In this document: piece by piece, positions 26,240 through 35,348 of the stretch
Layout: each line of letters begins with the position of its first letter
Numbering within the stretch: the first letter of the stretch is position 1
From: Xenorhabdus eapokensis
GTDB taxonomy: Bacteria > Pseudomonadota > Gammaproteobacteria > Enterobacterales > Enterobacteriaceae
Direction: 5' to 3'
Length of the DNA stretch: 64,000 nt
NCBI RefSeq assembly: GCF_001908105.1
Contig: NZ_MKGQ01000008.1
Coordinates: 48,462-112,461, forward strand
Translations under genes and position numbers: made by a program
The notes under the pieces: generated by a model
Databases searched by the model: none
The model's input: the letters and a program-made list of their open reading frames with translations, nothing else
What the model was told of the DNA's origin: nothing

Positions 26240-27733
26240 ATGGAAACCAAAGACTTGATTGTAATCGGCGGCGGAATTAACGGCGCTGGTATTGCGGCAG
26301 ATGCTGCTGGCCGGGGACTTTCTGTCCTACTGTTGGAAGGTCAAGATTTGGCCAGTGCAACTTCGTCTGCCAGCTCCAAGCTGATCCACGGTGGCTTACG
26401 CTATCTGGAACATTATGAGTTTCGTTTAGTCAGCGAAGCATTGGCAGAACGTGAAGTGCTTTTAAAACTGGCTCCCCATATTGCATTCCCGATGCGTTTT
26501 CGCCTGCCACATCAACCACACCTGCGCCCAGCGTGGATGATCCGCATTGGCTTATTCTTGTACGATAACTTAGGTAAACGCGTCAGCTTACCAGGCAGCA
26601 AGGGGCTGAAATTTGGCACAAACTCAGTATTGAAGTCATCTATCACCCGTGGTTTTGAATACTCCGACTGTTGGGTTGACGATGCGCGTCTGGTGGTTCT
26701 GAACGCACAGGAAGTGCAGAAACACGGCGGCGAAGTACGTACCCGTACCCAGGTAACCCGTGCATGGCGTGAAAATGGTTATTGGCTGGTTGAAGCCACA
26801 AACCTCAAAACTGGCGAAACCAATACATGGCGCGCAAAAGGTTTGGTCAACGCAACAGGCCCGTGGGTGAAAAATTTCTTCGATAACGGCCTGCAACTAA
26901 AATCACCTTATGGCATCCGTCTGATCAAAGGCAGTCATATCGTTGTGCCTCGCGTTCACGATGAACCGCAGGCTTATATTCTGCAAAATGAAGATAACCG
27001 CATCGTGTTCGTTATTCCATGGAATGACGAATTTTCGATTATCGGTACAACGGACGTTGAATACAAAGGCGATCCAAAAGAAGTCAAAATTGACGATAAA
27101 GAGATCGGCTATTTGCTGAAAGTCTATAACGACCACTTTAAGAAACAACTTGGTCGCGATGATGTTGTCTGGACTTACTCTGGCGTTCGCCCCCTGTGTG
27201 ATGATGAATCCGATTCACCACAAGCAATCACCCGTGATTACACGCTGGATGTGCAAGATGAGCAAGGCCAGACGCCATTACTGTCCGTATTTGGCGGTAA
27301 GCTAACAACTTATCGTAAACTGGCTGAACACGCTATGGATAAAATGGCGCAATACTATCCTAACGCGGGCAAGGCATGGACCAAAAATGGCAAGTTATCC
27401 GGTAGTGAGCTGGAAGGCTGTGATCGCGATGGTTATGCGCGTCTGCTGCGTCAGCGTCACAACTGGCTGCCAGAAGGCGTAGCATTGCGTTATGCCCGTA
27501 CTTACGGCAGCAACAGCCAAATCATCCTGAAAGGTGCAGAAACGCTGGCGGATCTTGGCGAATGCTTCGGACATAACTTGTATGAAGCTGAACTGCGTTA
27601 TTTGGTTGAACATGAATGGGTAACACAGTTAGATGATGCTATCTGGCGTCGTACTAAACTGGGTATGTGGCTCACCGATGAGCAGAAACAGCGTGTAGCT
27701 GACTGGCTGGCACAAAACGCCAAAGCCGCTTAA
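26240..27733 (+). CDS. glpD: Aerobic glycerol-3-phosphate dehydrogenase GlpD
   Basis: Membrane-associated flavoenzyme that oxidises glycerol-3-phosphate to dihydroxyacetone phosphate and reduces quinone. The N-terminal FAD motif is GGGINGAGIAADAAGRG, followed by ASATSSASSKLIHGGLRYLE, a DAO-type signature, and IIGTTDVEY plus FGGKLTTYRKLAEHA later. I start at METKDLIVIG behind GAGGGG, giving 497 residues; an upstream TTG reading crosses the GlpR operators. A strong terminator follows. Confidence 0.96.
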   Translation: METKDLIVIGGGINGAGIAADAAGRGLSVLLLEGQDLASATSSASSKLIHGGLRYLEHYEFRLVSEALAEREVLLKLAPHIAFPMRFRLPHQPHLRPAWMIRIGLFLYDNLGKRVSLPGSKGLKFGTNSVLKSSITRGFEYSDCWVDDARLVVLNAQEVQKHGGEVRTRTQVTRAWRENGYWLVEATNLKTGETNTWRAKGLVNATGPWVKNFFDNGLQLKSPYGIRLIKGSHIVVPRVHDEPQAYILQNEDNRIVFVIPWNDEFSIIGTTDVEYKGDPKEVKIDDKEIGYLLKVYNDHFKKQLGRDDVVWTYSGVRPLCDDESDSPQAITRDYTLDVQDEQGQTPLLSVFGGKLTTYRKLAEHAMDKMAQYYPNAGKAWTKNGKLSGSELEGCDRDGYARLLRQRHNWLPEGVALRYARTYGSNSQIILKGAETLADLGECFGHNLYEAELRYLVEHEWVTQLDDAIWRRTKLGMWLTDEQKQRVADWLAQNAKAA

Positions 27734-27750
27734 TTACAAGATTGATGTTG

Positions 27751-27784
27751 AAAATGGCGATAGAAATTATCGCCATTTTTCATT
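27751..27784 (+). terminator. Terminator after glpD
   Basis: The 12-bp stem AAAATGGCGATA / TATCGCCATTTT has a 5-base loop and runs into TTTCATTT. It may also serve the convergent gene downstream. Confidence 0.85.
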
Positions 27785-27858
27785 TCGATTTATTTTTATC
27801 ATATAAGTTTTTTCCCGCTCATCAATATCCGCAAACGACCATAAACTTTCGAAATCAA

Positions 27859-29358
27859 TCATCGCTTTTCTATTGCCGCAATCTCCGATTCATAAATCAG
27901 AAACCTAGACCGCAGATCCTGCAACGCGGCTAATTTCTCTTTTGAGGGTAAAAAAGAGTATCGAAGACTATTAAACACGGTTTTTTTGATATTGGCATAT
28001 GATGGCTTGTAGTTTGTGGCAAAAATGACAAATTCATGAGTTAAGTCACCACGAGAAACCCCTGGATCATCACTGGATATCACAAAAGGCACGCCATAGC
28101 GCTGGTAAAGTTTTATCGGGTGCTCATTCCCTTTAATGCCAAGAATAAAATCATTACTTGTCAGGTTAATTTCAATCGGAATAGCCTTTTTTCTCAGTAC
28201 CTGGAGTAATTCCAATGCGTTCGTTTCCCGCGCAATGTCAACGCCGTGGCCGATCCGATCGGCTCCGGCGATCTCTACGGCATATCGAATATGATTTGCC
28301 AGCACCTCTGGCGGAACCATGCCGCTAGCCAACTCTCCCGCATGCAAAGACAAATGCACATCAGGGAAACGCCTTTTTAGATACCGCAGCATCGTCATGT
28401 GCAATTTATAGTCACGAATGGCAATATCACCGTTTTCCGACCCAACAATATTCACACCGACAATCTTTTTGCTGGTATGTGCTGCCAAAAATGCCGAATA
28501 TAAACCTGAAAATACCGTCGCGCGTGACGCATTACGCACAACATAGGATTGGAGCCGAATACGAAATTTATCATCGTCCATCCCTGAGACCGCAGCTTCT
28601 TCAGTTTGGATGTAATGAGAGATGCCTTGCATAACAACTGGGCTGTGAGCCATGAAGTCCGCATAGGGTGCCAGTGCTGCGAAAACGGTATTTTCATCGG
28701 CATTCGGATCTAATTCGTCAAGTGCCTTAGACAAATCTGGATACTGAAAAGAAGGGGCTTTTTTTAACATCATTTCCAAATACTGGACATTTTCATATTT
28801 GGCGCGATTTTTTAATTTAGCAATTCCCTCCCTTAAAATTTGATGTGATAACGGTCTGAAATAACTAAAGGTGTCAAAAAATTGCTGATCCGGTGCTTTC
28901 TGTATGTGATCATGGTTATAGAAATCTTTGTCTGACCATACCTTCAACAAATTTCGGTAGAAAGCATCGTTTGCAATGACCGCACTTTTTTCGAGGCAAA
29001 ATTGCTGGCTCTCCGGCGGAAGCTGATCTTTCTGACGCGTTTCAATTCGATATATTTCGATCTTGAGTTTTGGATCAGAGCGATCATAAATGCAATATCC
29101 TTTATCCCCCACCCAATCAAGATAGGTTTCTGCGTATATTGCACCAGAATAATGAAGGTGGATATCGGCTCCCTTAGGCATCATTTCCATTGCCATCGTC
29201 AGTTCTGCAATATCCGGATCGTCGGTTTCAATTCGATCACGGAAAAAATGTGCAGTCGCTGTTTCATTTTTTCTGGCTAAAGCCGCATTAATTTCCCCTG
29301 AATTGACCAGACATGGAAGTAATATCAATACAATAATGGCAATGGATAAGATATTCAT
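27859..29358 (-). CDS. Exported adenosine-deaminase-family protein
   Basis: A 499-residue metal-dependent deaminase of the adenosine deaminase superfamily. The metal and active-site motifs are in order: ADIHLHYSGA, SLHAGELA, DRIGHGVDI and SSDDPGVSRG. The N-terminus MNILSIAIIVLILLPCLVNS is a likely signal peptide, so the enzyme probably acts outside the cytoplasm, unlike E. coli Add. It would turn extracellular (deoxy)adenosine into inosine, which could blunt adenosine signalling in a host or scavenge purines; both are inference. I start at the ATG after AGGA rather than 49 codons earlier. Confidence 0.85.
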   Translation of the reverse strand: MNILSIAIIVLILLPCLVNSGEINAALARKNETATAHFFRDRIETDDPDIAELTMAMEMMPKGADIHLHYSGAIYAETYLDWVGDKGYCIYDRSDPKLKIEIYRIETRQKDQLPPESQQFCLEKSAVIANDAFYRNLLKVWSDKDFYNHDHIQKAPDQQFFDTFSYFRPLSHQILREGIAKLKNRAKYENVQYLEMMLKKAPSFQYPDLSKALDELDPNADENTVFAALAPYADFMAHSPVVMQGISHYIQTEEAAVSGMDDDKFRIRLQSYVVRNASRATVFSGLYSAFLAAHTSKKIVGVNIVGSENGDIAIRDYKLHMTMLRYLKRRFPDVHLSLHAGELASGMVPPEVLANHIRYAVEIAGADRIGHGVDIARETNALELLQVLRKKAIPIEINLTSNDFILGIKGNEHPIKLYQRYGVPFVISSDDPGVSRGDLTHEFVIFATNYKPSYANIKKTVFNSLRYSFLPSKEKLAALQDLRSRFLIYESEIAAIEKR

Positions 29359-29890
29359 AACGTTTTTCCTGGTTTCAATGTTTGTTAATGTTTTATCTGA
29401 ATGACAAATAAGGAAATAATAGGATTCGTCTTCAACTTTGACTGAAAATATAAACCTAAAAAATATAAACCAGAGATAAACAAAAGTTATTTTTGGATAT
29501 GACAACAGAAAAAACTAAATTTTAATGTTCTTAAATAAGCTACCTTCATAAGATATTTTATTGATTCATGCAAAAATAAGATGCAGAATATAGCCTAATT
29601 ATTCTGTCGCGTGATAAATAGCGTAGAAAAAATCACCATCCATACAGAAAAATACAGTGAGTAATCATCAATAACACTCTCACTTTCCCTATATTCCCCC
29701 ATAATAGTCATTTTTATATCTTCAATGAAAAATTAAAATATATCTTCAAAAGATTGATAATATTAGACTTTATCATTTTTTAAATTTTCATTTTTTTTGT
29801 AATTGTGATATTAATCCCCTTTCTTTAATTCACTTATTGCGATTTATGTTCAATTTTATGAATATAAACGCGAATGGATAACAACTTGTA
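29359..29890. other. AT-rich intergenic region before yhfZ
   Basis: About 530 bp separate the divergent deaminase gene and the yhf operon. It should hold both promoters. I saw no terminator, repeat or strong operator; the DNA is AT-rich throughout. Confidence 0.5.
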
Positions 29891-30802
29891 ATGATGAGCC
29901 AAACATTCATTAAGAAAGAGGGGATAGCACAGTCATTCTTGGCTCGTTACCTCCTCGCTGAACAATGTGGTAGCCGCCTGAAAACTATAGAGTTACTGGC
30001 TAAAGAATGTGGATTGTCCGTGGGTTTGATGCAAGCAGCATTAAAATCTCTCGAACAGGCACAGGTGGTTGGAATTAAGCGTCGTGGCCGTAATGGCAGC
30101 TTTCTTGTACAGATAAACCACAAATTACTGTTGCAGTATGCCGATATTGGCAATGTGGTTTGTGCGATGCCGCTCCCATATACCCGTGCTTATGAAGGGC
30201 TGGCTAGTGGTTTAAAGGCGTTGTGTGCAGGCGTACCCTTTTACTTTGCACACATGCGTGGCTCAGATATCCGTATTGAATGTTTACTGAATAGTGTTTA
30301 CGACTTAGCAGTAACATCAAGACTTGCCGCAGAGCAGCATCCAGAAAATAAAGATCTATATATTGCGCTTTCACTAGGGACACAAAGTTATACAGACAGG
30401 CACAGGTTAATCTTTCGTAATGGCGAGATGGAATCAATTCGTCGCGTTGGGTTAGATAGCACCTCAGCAGACCAAAAAATAATGACAAAGGAATACTTTG
30501 CTGACAAAGAAATTGAATTGGTCGAGGTTTCCTATCATGAATGCCTGAATCAAATCATAAAAGGTCACATTGATGCGGCCATCTGGAACGTTGGACAAGG
30601 CTATGAACTAATATCACAAGGCCTGATGACCCAACTTCCTGACGACAATTCAGAGTGTTTTATCAAAGCGTCTGAGGCCGTTATCCTGACCCGAAAGGAT
30701 AATATCCCCATCCAGCAACTCCTGCATACTATGGTTGATCGGGAGCTATTGTTGACCCATCAACAAAACGTAGTAACAGGCATCATCGAACCCGTTTATT
30801 GA
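29891..30802 (+). CDS. yhfZ: YhfZ-family transcriptional regulator
   Basis: A 303-residue protein. The N-terminal winged helix (LLAKECGLSVGLMQAALKSLEQAQVVGIKRRGRNGSF) resembles GntR-type regulators. The C-terminal part (about residues 90-300) is a YhfZ-type periplasmic-binding-like ligand domain, with an aromatic-rich PYTRAYEGLASGLKAL and HIDAAIWNVGQGYE. It is the first gene of the yhf operon and its likely local regulator; the ligand is unknown. Confidence 0.85.
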   Translation: MMSQTFIKKEGIAQSFLARYLLAEQCGSRLKTIELLAKECGLSVGLMQAALKSLEQAQVVGIKRRGRNGSFLVQINHKLLLQYADIGNVVCAMPLPYTRAYEGLASGLKALCAGVPFYFAHMRGSDIRIECLLNSVYDLAVTSRLAAEQHPENKDLYIALSLGTQSYTDRHRLIFRNGEMESIRRVGLDSTSADQKIMTKEYFADKEIELVEVSYHECLNQIIKGHIDAAIWNVGQGYELISQGLMTQLPDDNSECFIKASEAVILTRKDNIPIQQLLHTMVDRELLLTHQQNVVTGIIEPVY

Positions 30803-30846
30803 ACCAAAATAAACTGTTGATTAACACCTACGTATAACAAAAAGCA

Positions 30847-31209
30847 ATGATAGAACAACGGTTAACTATCCTGCTACAAGGTGGCGTTATCGATCAAGAT
30901 ATCTACGATAACATGCTGGAAGTTGTGCATGTTCTGGAAGATATCTGGCTCATCCCTATCCGTCACCCACAAGGTGAAATGGCGCTTACCCATATGGCAA
31001 GTGCTTTCATGCGTTCGCGCCGTGGTGAAATAGTCTCCCCGTTGGATAAAAAAATATTGGAAGAACTTGAGCAATCTGAATACTACGATCAATTACTCAC
31101 AATGCATCACTCTCTAATCAAAAAATTTACCGTGGTCTTACATCCCAATGAGGAAGGCTATCTGTTGGCAAATTTATATGGTTTAATCTTTTCACTCGAA
31201 AGAGGTTAG
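30847..31209 (+). CDS. yhfY: YhfY, PRD-domain protein
   Basis: A 120-residue protein with a PTS-regulation-domain (PRD) like helical fold: PQGEMALTHMASAFMRSRRGE contains the conserved His region. PRD domains are normally phosphorylated on His by PTS proteins and tune regulators. No DNA-binding or EII domain is attached. It follows yhfZ by 44 bp. Confidence 0.8.
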   Translation: MIEQRLTILLQGGVIDQDIYDNMLEVVHVLEDIWLIPIRHPQGEMALTHMASAFMRSRRGEIVSPLDKKILEELEQSEYYDQLLTMHHSLIKKFTVVLHPNEEGYLLANLYGLIFSLERG

Positions 31210-31301
31210 CTTTTGATTCTCATAAAAATATTCAAAAAAATGAAAACTTAACTGCGAAAAATTTCGATTTCACACAGCTTTGCTGCCATGAAGGGAGTCC
31301 T

Positions 31302-32492
31302 ATGTTTATTGAGGCACTAAAAAAACAAAACCCCAAATTGATTGAAGTTGCAAAAGAGCTTTGGCAACAAGGGGCAATTTTGCCAGATACCTACGTGATT
31401 GACGTCGATCAGGTTTTAGACAATGGTCAGCGTTTGCTGCAAACTGCGGAGCAATATGGCATTGAGCTTTATTTGATGACCAAACAAATCGGACGTAACC
31501 CATGGCTGACCAAAAAATTGCTTGAACTCGGTTATCGTGGTGTCGTGGCTGTCGATTTCAGGGAAGCCTATAGCCTGAGCCAACATGGTATTCCACTGTG
31601 CCACATCGGCCATTTGGTGCAGACACCAACCCATTTAATAGAAACCATGCTCAAACATAATCCAAGTGTTATTACTGTATTCTCCCTTGAAAAAGCCCAA
31701 GCCATCTCAGATATTGCGGAGAAATTGGGACGAATTCAGCCCATCATGCTGAAAGTATATGATAAACGGGACATCGCCTTTTCCGGCCAAGAAGCAGGTA
31801 TCACCTTTAATGAACTAGACAGCGTCGTCGATGCTTTAAAGCGTATGCCAGGCATAAAATTGAGCGGACTGACGCATTTTCCTTGTCTGTCATGGAATTC
31901 ACGGTATCAAATAACCTTACCCACCACCAATTTGCTCACCCTCATTCGGGCGCGGAACCGACTGGAACAACTCGGCATCAAACTTTCACAAATCAATGCT
32001 CCTGCAGCCTCAAGCTGTAACACCATACCCTTACTGGCTAAATACGGCGCTACCCATCTGGAACCAGGACATGCCTTGACCGGAACCATTCCCGCCAATG
32101 TCTGCGGCCAAGAGCCGGAACATATTGCGATGGTCTATCTCACCGAAGTTGCCCATCACTATGATGGTAATAGTTACAGCTATGGTGGCGGATATTATAA
32201 ACGTGGGCATATGAAACATGCATTGGTTCTTCCTGAACGCGCCATCCCTTCTGGTATCATCTCGGCTAAAAAAGTGCGCATACTGCGTCTGGGTGAATCC
32301 TGCATTGACTACCACCTCCCCTTGGCAGGCACTTATCCTATTGGTAGCCCAGTGATCATGTGTTTTCGTCCCCAAATCTTCACAACGCGCAGTGATGTAG
32401 CCCTTGTTTCAGGTATTCAATCTGGCTCGCCAAAACTCGAAGGCATTTATGACAGTCAAGGAAATTGGAAAAATAGTGGTTATTCTCGTTAA
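31302..32492 (+). CDS. yhfX: YhfX, alanine-racemase-fold PLP protein
   Basis: A 396-residue fold-type III PLP protein. The N-terminal barrel begins with DTYVIDVDQVLDNGQRLL and the PLP lysine is likely in YLMTKQIGRNPWLTK. Later motifs include LSGLTHFPC, and a Gly-rich Tyr stretch SYSYGGGYYKRGH. The family looks like an amino-acid racemase or deaminase but its reaction is not established. It follows yhfY in the conserved yhf order. AAGGGAG precedes the ATG. Confidence 0.88.
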   Translation: MFIEALKKQNPKLIEVAKELWQQGAILPDTYVIDVDQVLDNGQRLLQTAEQYGIELYLMTKQIGRNPWLTKKLLELGYRGVVAVDFREAYSLSQHGIPLCHIGHLVQTPTHLIETMLKHNPSVITVFSLEKAQAISDIAEKLGRIQPIMLKVYDKRDIAFSGQEAGITFNELDSVVDALKRMPGIKLSGLTHFPCLSWNSRYQITLPTTNLLTLIRARNRLEQLGIKLSQINAPAASSCNTIPLLAKYGATHLEPGHALTGTIPANVCGQEPEHIAMVYLTEVAHHYDGNSYSYGGGYYKRGHMKHALVLPERAIPSGIISAKKVRILRLGESCIDYHLPLAGTYPIGSPVIMCFRPQIFTTRSDVALVSGIQSGSPKLEGIYDSQGNWKNSGYSR

Positions 32493-32602
32493 TCCCTCAA
32501 CAAGGGTATTACAAATAATATTATCTCATCATTAAATAATATTATTTTCGCTATAACGGAATTACCGCATGATCCGGCCGTTTGGCAATAAAGGCAAATA
32601 AC

Positions 32603-33505
32603 TTGATTGATGTTTCAGGCTACACCTATGTACATGAGCACTTGCATATCGATCTCTCTGATGTGAAAGGAAGCCTAGATTGTCGATTAGATCAATACGA
32701 TCTGATCGTAGAAGAACTTCGTCACCTCTACGCCCTTGGGGTAAGAAATATCGTGGAGATGACCAATCGTTATATGGGACGTAACGCGGCTTTTCTGCTG
32801 GATCTGATGCGTGATACTCACATCAATATCATTGCCTCGACTGGCTATTATAAGCAACCATTCTTCCCTGCCCATTTCAGTGAGTTAAATGTACAGGCCA
32901 TTGCCGATGACATGATCGCTGAAATTGAAGCGGGTATTGATGGCACGGTATTAAAAGCAGGGATAATTGCAGAAATTGGCTCTAGCCTCGATCAAATCAC
33001 GAAAGATGAGCGAAAGGTGTTTATAGCTGCGGCATTGGCACATCAGGCAACAGGCTGCCCCATTTCCACCCATACCACATTAAGCACAATGGGACGTGAG
33101 CAGTTGGCGTTACTAAAGGAGTTTGGCGTTTCCCCTGAATATGTGTCTATCGGTCATTGTGATCTGAGAGATAACCTGAACACCATTATTCCGCTGCTAG
33201 AAGCCGGAGCATGGGTACAATTCGATACAATCGGCAAGAATAATTATTATCCCGACAGTCGACGCATTACCATGTTACAGGAGGTTGCCAAGCGTGGATT
33301 GCTTGATCGGGTAATGCTTTCCCAAGATATCACGCGTCGATCTCATTTGAAAAACAATGGGGGAAATGGCTTCGATTACTTGCTAACTGTATTCGTTCCC
33401 ATGTTGCTGGAAGCTGGTTTTTGCCAAAAACAGATAGACCAAATGCTGCGTGATAATCCTGCACAATTCTTCCAAGGCAAGATTAAATCAAGAACAAACC
33501 TATAA
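32603..33505 (+). CDS. php: Php, phosphotriesterase-homology protein
   Basis: A 300-residue amidohydrolase-superfamily protein close to E. coli Php. It has the metal motif HEHLHIDLS near residue 12, the bridging-lysine region GTVLKAGIIAEIG, CPISTHTTLS, SIGHCDLRDNL and a late SQDITRRSHLK. The native substrate is unknown; lactonase-like or phosphoester roles are possible. There is no ATG in frame. I choose TTG at 32603 (AAAGG ten bases upstream), which aligns with the E. coli start; another TTG lies seven codons earlier. yhfW, which precedes php in E. coli, is absent. Confidence 0.87.
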   Translation: MIDVSGYTYVHEHLHIDLSDVKGSLDCRLDQYDLIVEELRHLYALGVRNIVEMTNRYMGRNAAFLLDLMRDTHINIIASTGYYKQPFFPAHFSELNVQAIADDMIAEIEAGIDGTVLKAGIIAEIGSSLDQITKDERKVFIAAALAHQATGCPISTHTTLSTMGREQLALLKEFGVSPEYVSIGHCDLRDNLNTIIPLLEAGAWVQFDTIGKNNYYPDSRRITMLQEVAKRGLLDRVMLSQDITRRSHLKNNGGNGFDYLLTVFVPMLLEAGFCQKQIDQMLRDNPAQFFQGKIKSRTNL

Positions 33506-33622
33506 AATAAAAAATTAAAATACGTTAATTCTAAAAACATAACCTTTAAAAACATAGATTTTAAAAACATAGATTTTTCAAAAAGCAATCCGATATGAAG
33601 ATACAAAGAGAGGGATAACAGC

Positions 33623-33985
33623 ATGAGATTTGTCATTGGTGGACAAATAGAGAAAGAGGCAATAGCCGAAGGTCTTCGTCAACTGGCAGGCGACAAAGCC
33701 ACCGCCATTACCATCATGAATGATATTGACGCGGCGATGGCAATTAAACATGGCGAAGCAGATTACTACTTTGGCGCATGCAATACAGGTGGAGGAGGTG
33801 CGCTGGCAATGGCAATTGCCCTTATTGGGCTAGACCAATGTGCCACTATCGGAATGCCGGGAAAAATCTTGTCTAATGACGAGATCATCGCCCATGTAAA
33901 AGCAGGTAAGAAAGCATTTGGTTTTACAGGCCAGGATATTGATATCGTCCTACCTGTGGTCATCAACGCCATCATCTCACTATAA
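33623..33985 (+). CDS. yhfU: YhfU (DUF2620) protein
   Basis: A 120-residue protein of the YhfU/DUF2620 family with a Gly-rich core (FGACNTGGGGALAMAIALIG) and GMPGKILSNDEI. It ends 10 bp before yhfT. It may be a small cytoplasmic partner of the YhfT membrane protein, since the two always sit together in this locus; no biochemistry is known to me. GAGAGGG precedes the ATG. Confidence 0.85.
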   Translation: MRFVIGGQIEKEAIAEGLRQLAGDKATAITIMNDIDAAMAIKHGEADYYFGACNTGGGGALAMAIALIGLDQCATIGMPGKILSNDEIIAHVKAGKKAFGFTGQDIDIVLPVVINAIISL

Positions 33986-33995
33986 GGAGGAAATC

Positions 33996-35345
33996 ATGCA
34001 ACATTTCCATGATTTTCTGCTGAGATTGATGGAAGTCGACCCTTTTAAAGCCGGATTATTAGCAACCATTGGTGCCATTGCTGCTATGATGGCAAACCGT
34101 GGTATCGCCGTTTTCCATGATGGTTTGCGCCCACTTTTGCCGGAATACCTTGAAGGCCGCATGAGCCGCAAAGCGCTTGCCGCAACCAGTTTCGCCCTGA
34201 GCATTGGTTTGGTTGTTGGCTTCGGTATCCCTTTTTCACTCACAGCCCCAATTGTATTGGTTCACAGCCTGTTACTCGGTACAGACATGATCGGGATTTG
34301 GTGTGCTAACAGCCGCAGAGGCTTTATCGCCTCTGGCATTATCGGTGCCCTATATGCCATCGCGTTGCTGGCTGGCCTGCGTTCAGTGGTGGAACTGTTC
34401 GCCATGTTGCCCGTCAATTTTACCGATGACCTCAAGAAAGTGGGTGACCCGATTGTCGCTTGCTTTGCCCTGTTTCCTGCGATGGTTGTCGGCTATCAAT
34501 ATGGCTATCGCAAGGGGCTTTTGGTCATGTTCACCGCCCTGTTCGGCTATCTGGCAACCAAGGCCATTGGCCCGTTGAGCTTTGGAGGGATGATCGAAAA
34601 ACCCGTCAGCATTGACCCTAACGGAGCTGCACTATTGCTATCGATGATTGCCATGTTTTACTTTGCAATGCGTGAACGGCCAACACAGTCAGCGGAGCAA
34701 AAAGGCAGCAATGAAGTCTTGGTCGGCTTGTTTTCCACCCGTATAGAACGTATCCAGAAAAATAAATGGTTGTTAATCCTGTGTGGTGGATTGACCGCCA
34801 GTGCCGCTACTATGTCTTTTAGCCTGCTGGCGGAAGGACCTGTTTCCCTGCAACTGATGGCGCAAGGTGAGCAGACCAATGCATTGCTGGTAGCACTGGC
34901 ACGTGCCATCGGCTTTATTCCATTAGTGGGCACGACGGCGATAGCCACAGGCGTTTATAGCCCAAATGGCATGAAATTTGTGTTTGTGGCTGGGCTGGCA
35001 ACCAACAACCCGTGGATTGCCTTTGTCGCAGGCGGCATCACCATGTTCATTGAAATCCAGCTACTGGCAAAAATCGCTATCTGGTTGGATAAATATCCAG
35101 GAGTGAAAGCATGCAGCGGACATATTCGTACCGCGATCACCAAAATGCTCGAAGTTGCCTTGTTGGTTGGTGCGATGATTGCCTCCAACGCCATTCTGCC
35201 AGGCATGGGCTTTATGATCGTGGCAGGTGTCTACCTGCTTAACCGTACATCCAAACGTCCTTTAGTGGAAATGGCTATCGGCCCAATCGCAACAATCATT
35301 GTGGGCATTCTGGCAAACTTGCTCTTTCTGCTGGGAATAAAATAA
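33996..35345 (+). CDS. yhfT: YhfT family integral membrane protein, probable transporter
   Basis: A 449-residue polytopic inner-membrane protein with about 10-12 hydrophobic segments and a polar central loop (about residues 225-260). It belongs to the YhfT family. By operon context it likely imports the substrate handled by YhfX, Php and YhfS. The start is certain: AAGGAGG lies immediately upstream of the ATG giving MQHFHDFLLRL; a longer frame overlapping yhfU is rejected. Confidence 0.88.
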   Translation: MQHFHDFLLRLMEVDPFKAGLLATIGAIAAMMANRGIAVFHDGLRPLLPEYLEGRMSRKALAATSFALSIGLVVGFGIPFSLTAPIVLVHSLLLGTDMIGIWCANSRRGFIASGIIGALYAIALLAGLRSVVELFAMLPVNFTDDLKKVGDPIVACFALFPAMVVGYQYGYRKGLLVMFTALFGYLATKAIGPLSFGGMIEKPVSIDPNGAALLLSMIAMFYFAMRERPTQSAEQKGSNEVLVGLFSTRIERIQKNKWLLILCGGLTASAATMSFSLLAEGPVSLQLMAQGEQTNALLVALARAIGFIPLVGTTAIATGVYSPNGMKFVFVAGLATNNPWIAFVAGGITMFIEIQLLAKIAIWLDKYPGVKACSGHIRTAITKMLEVALLVGAMIASNAILPGMGFMIVAGVYLLNRTSKRPLVEMAIGPIATIIVGILANLLFLLGIK

Positions 35346-35348
35346 GAA

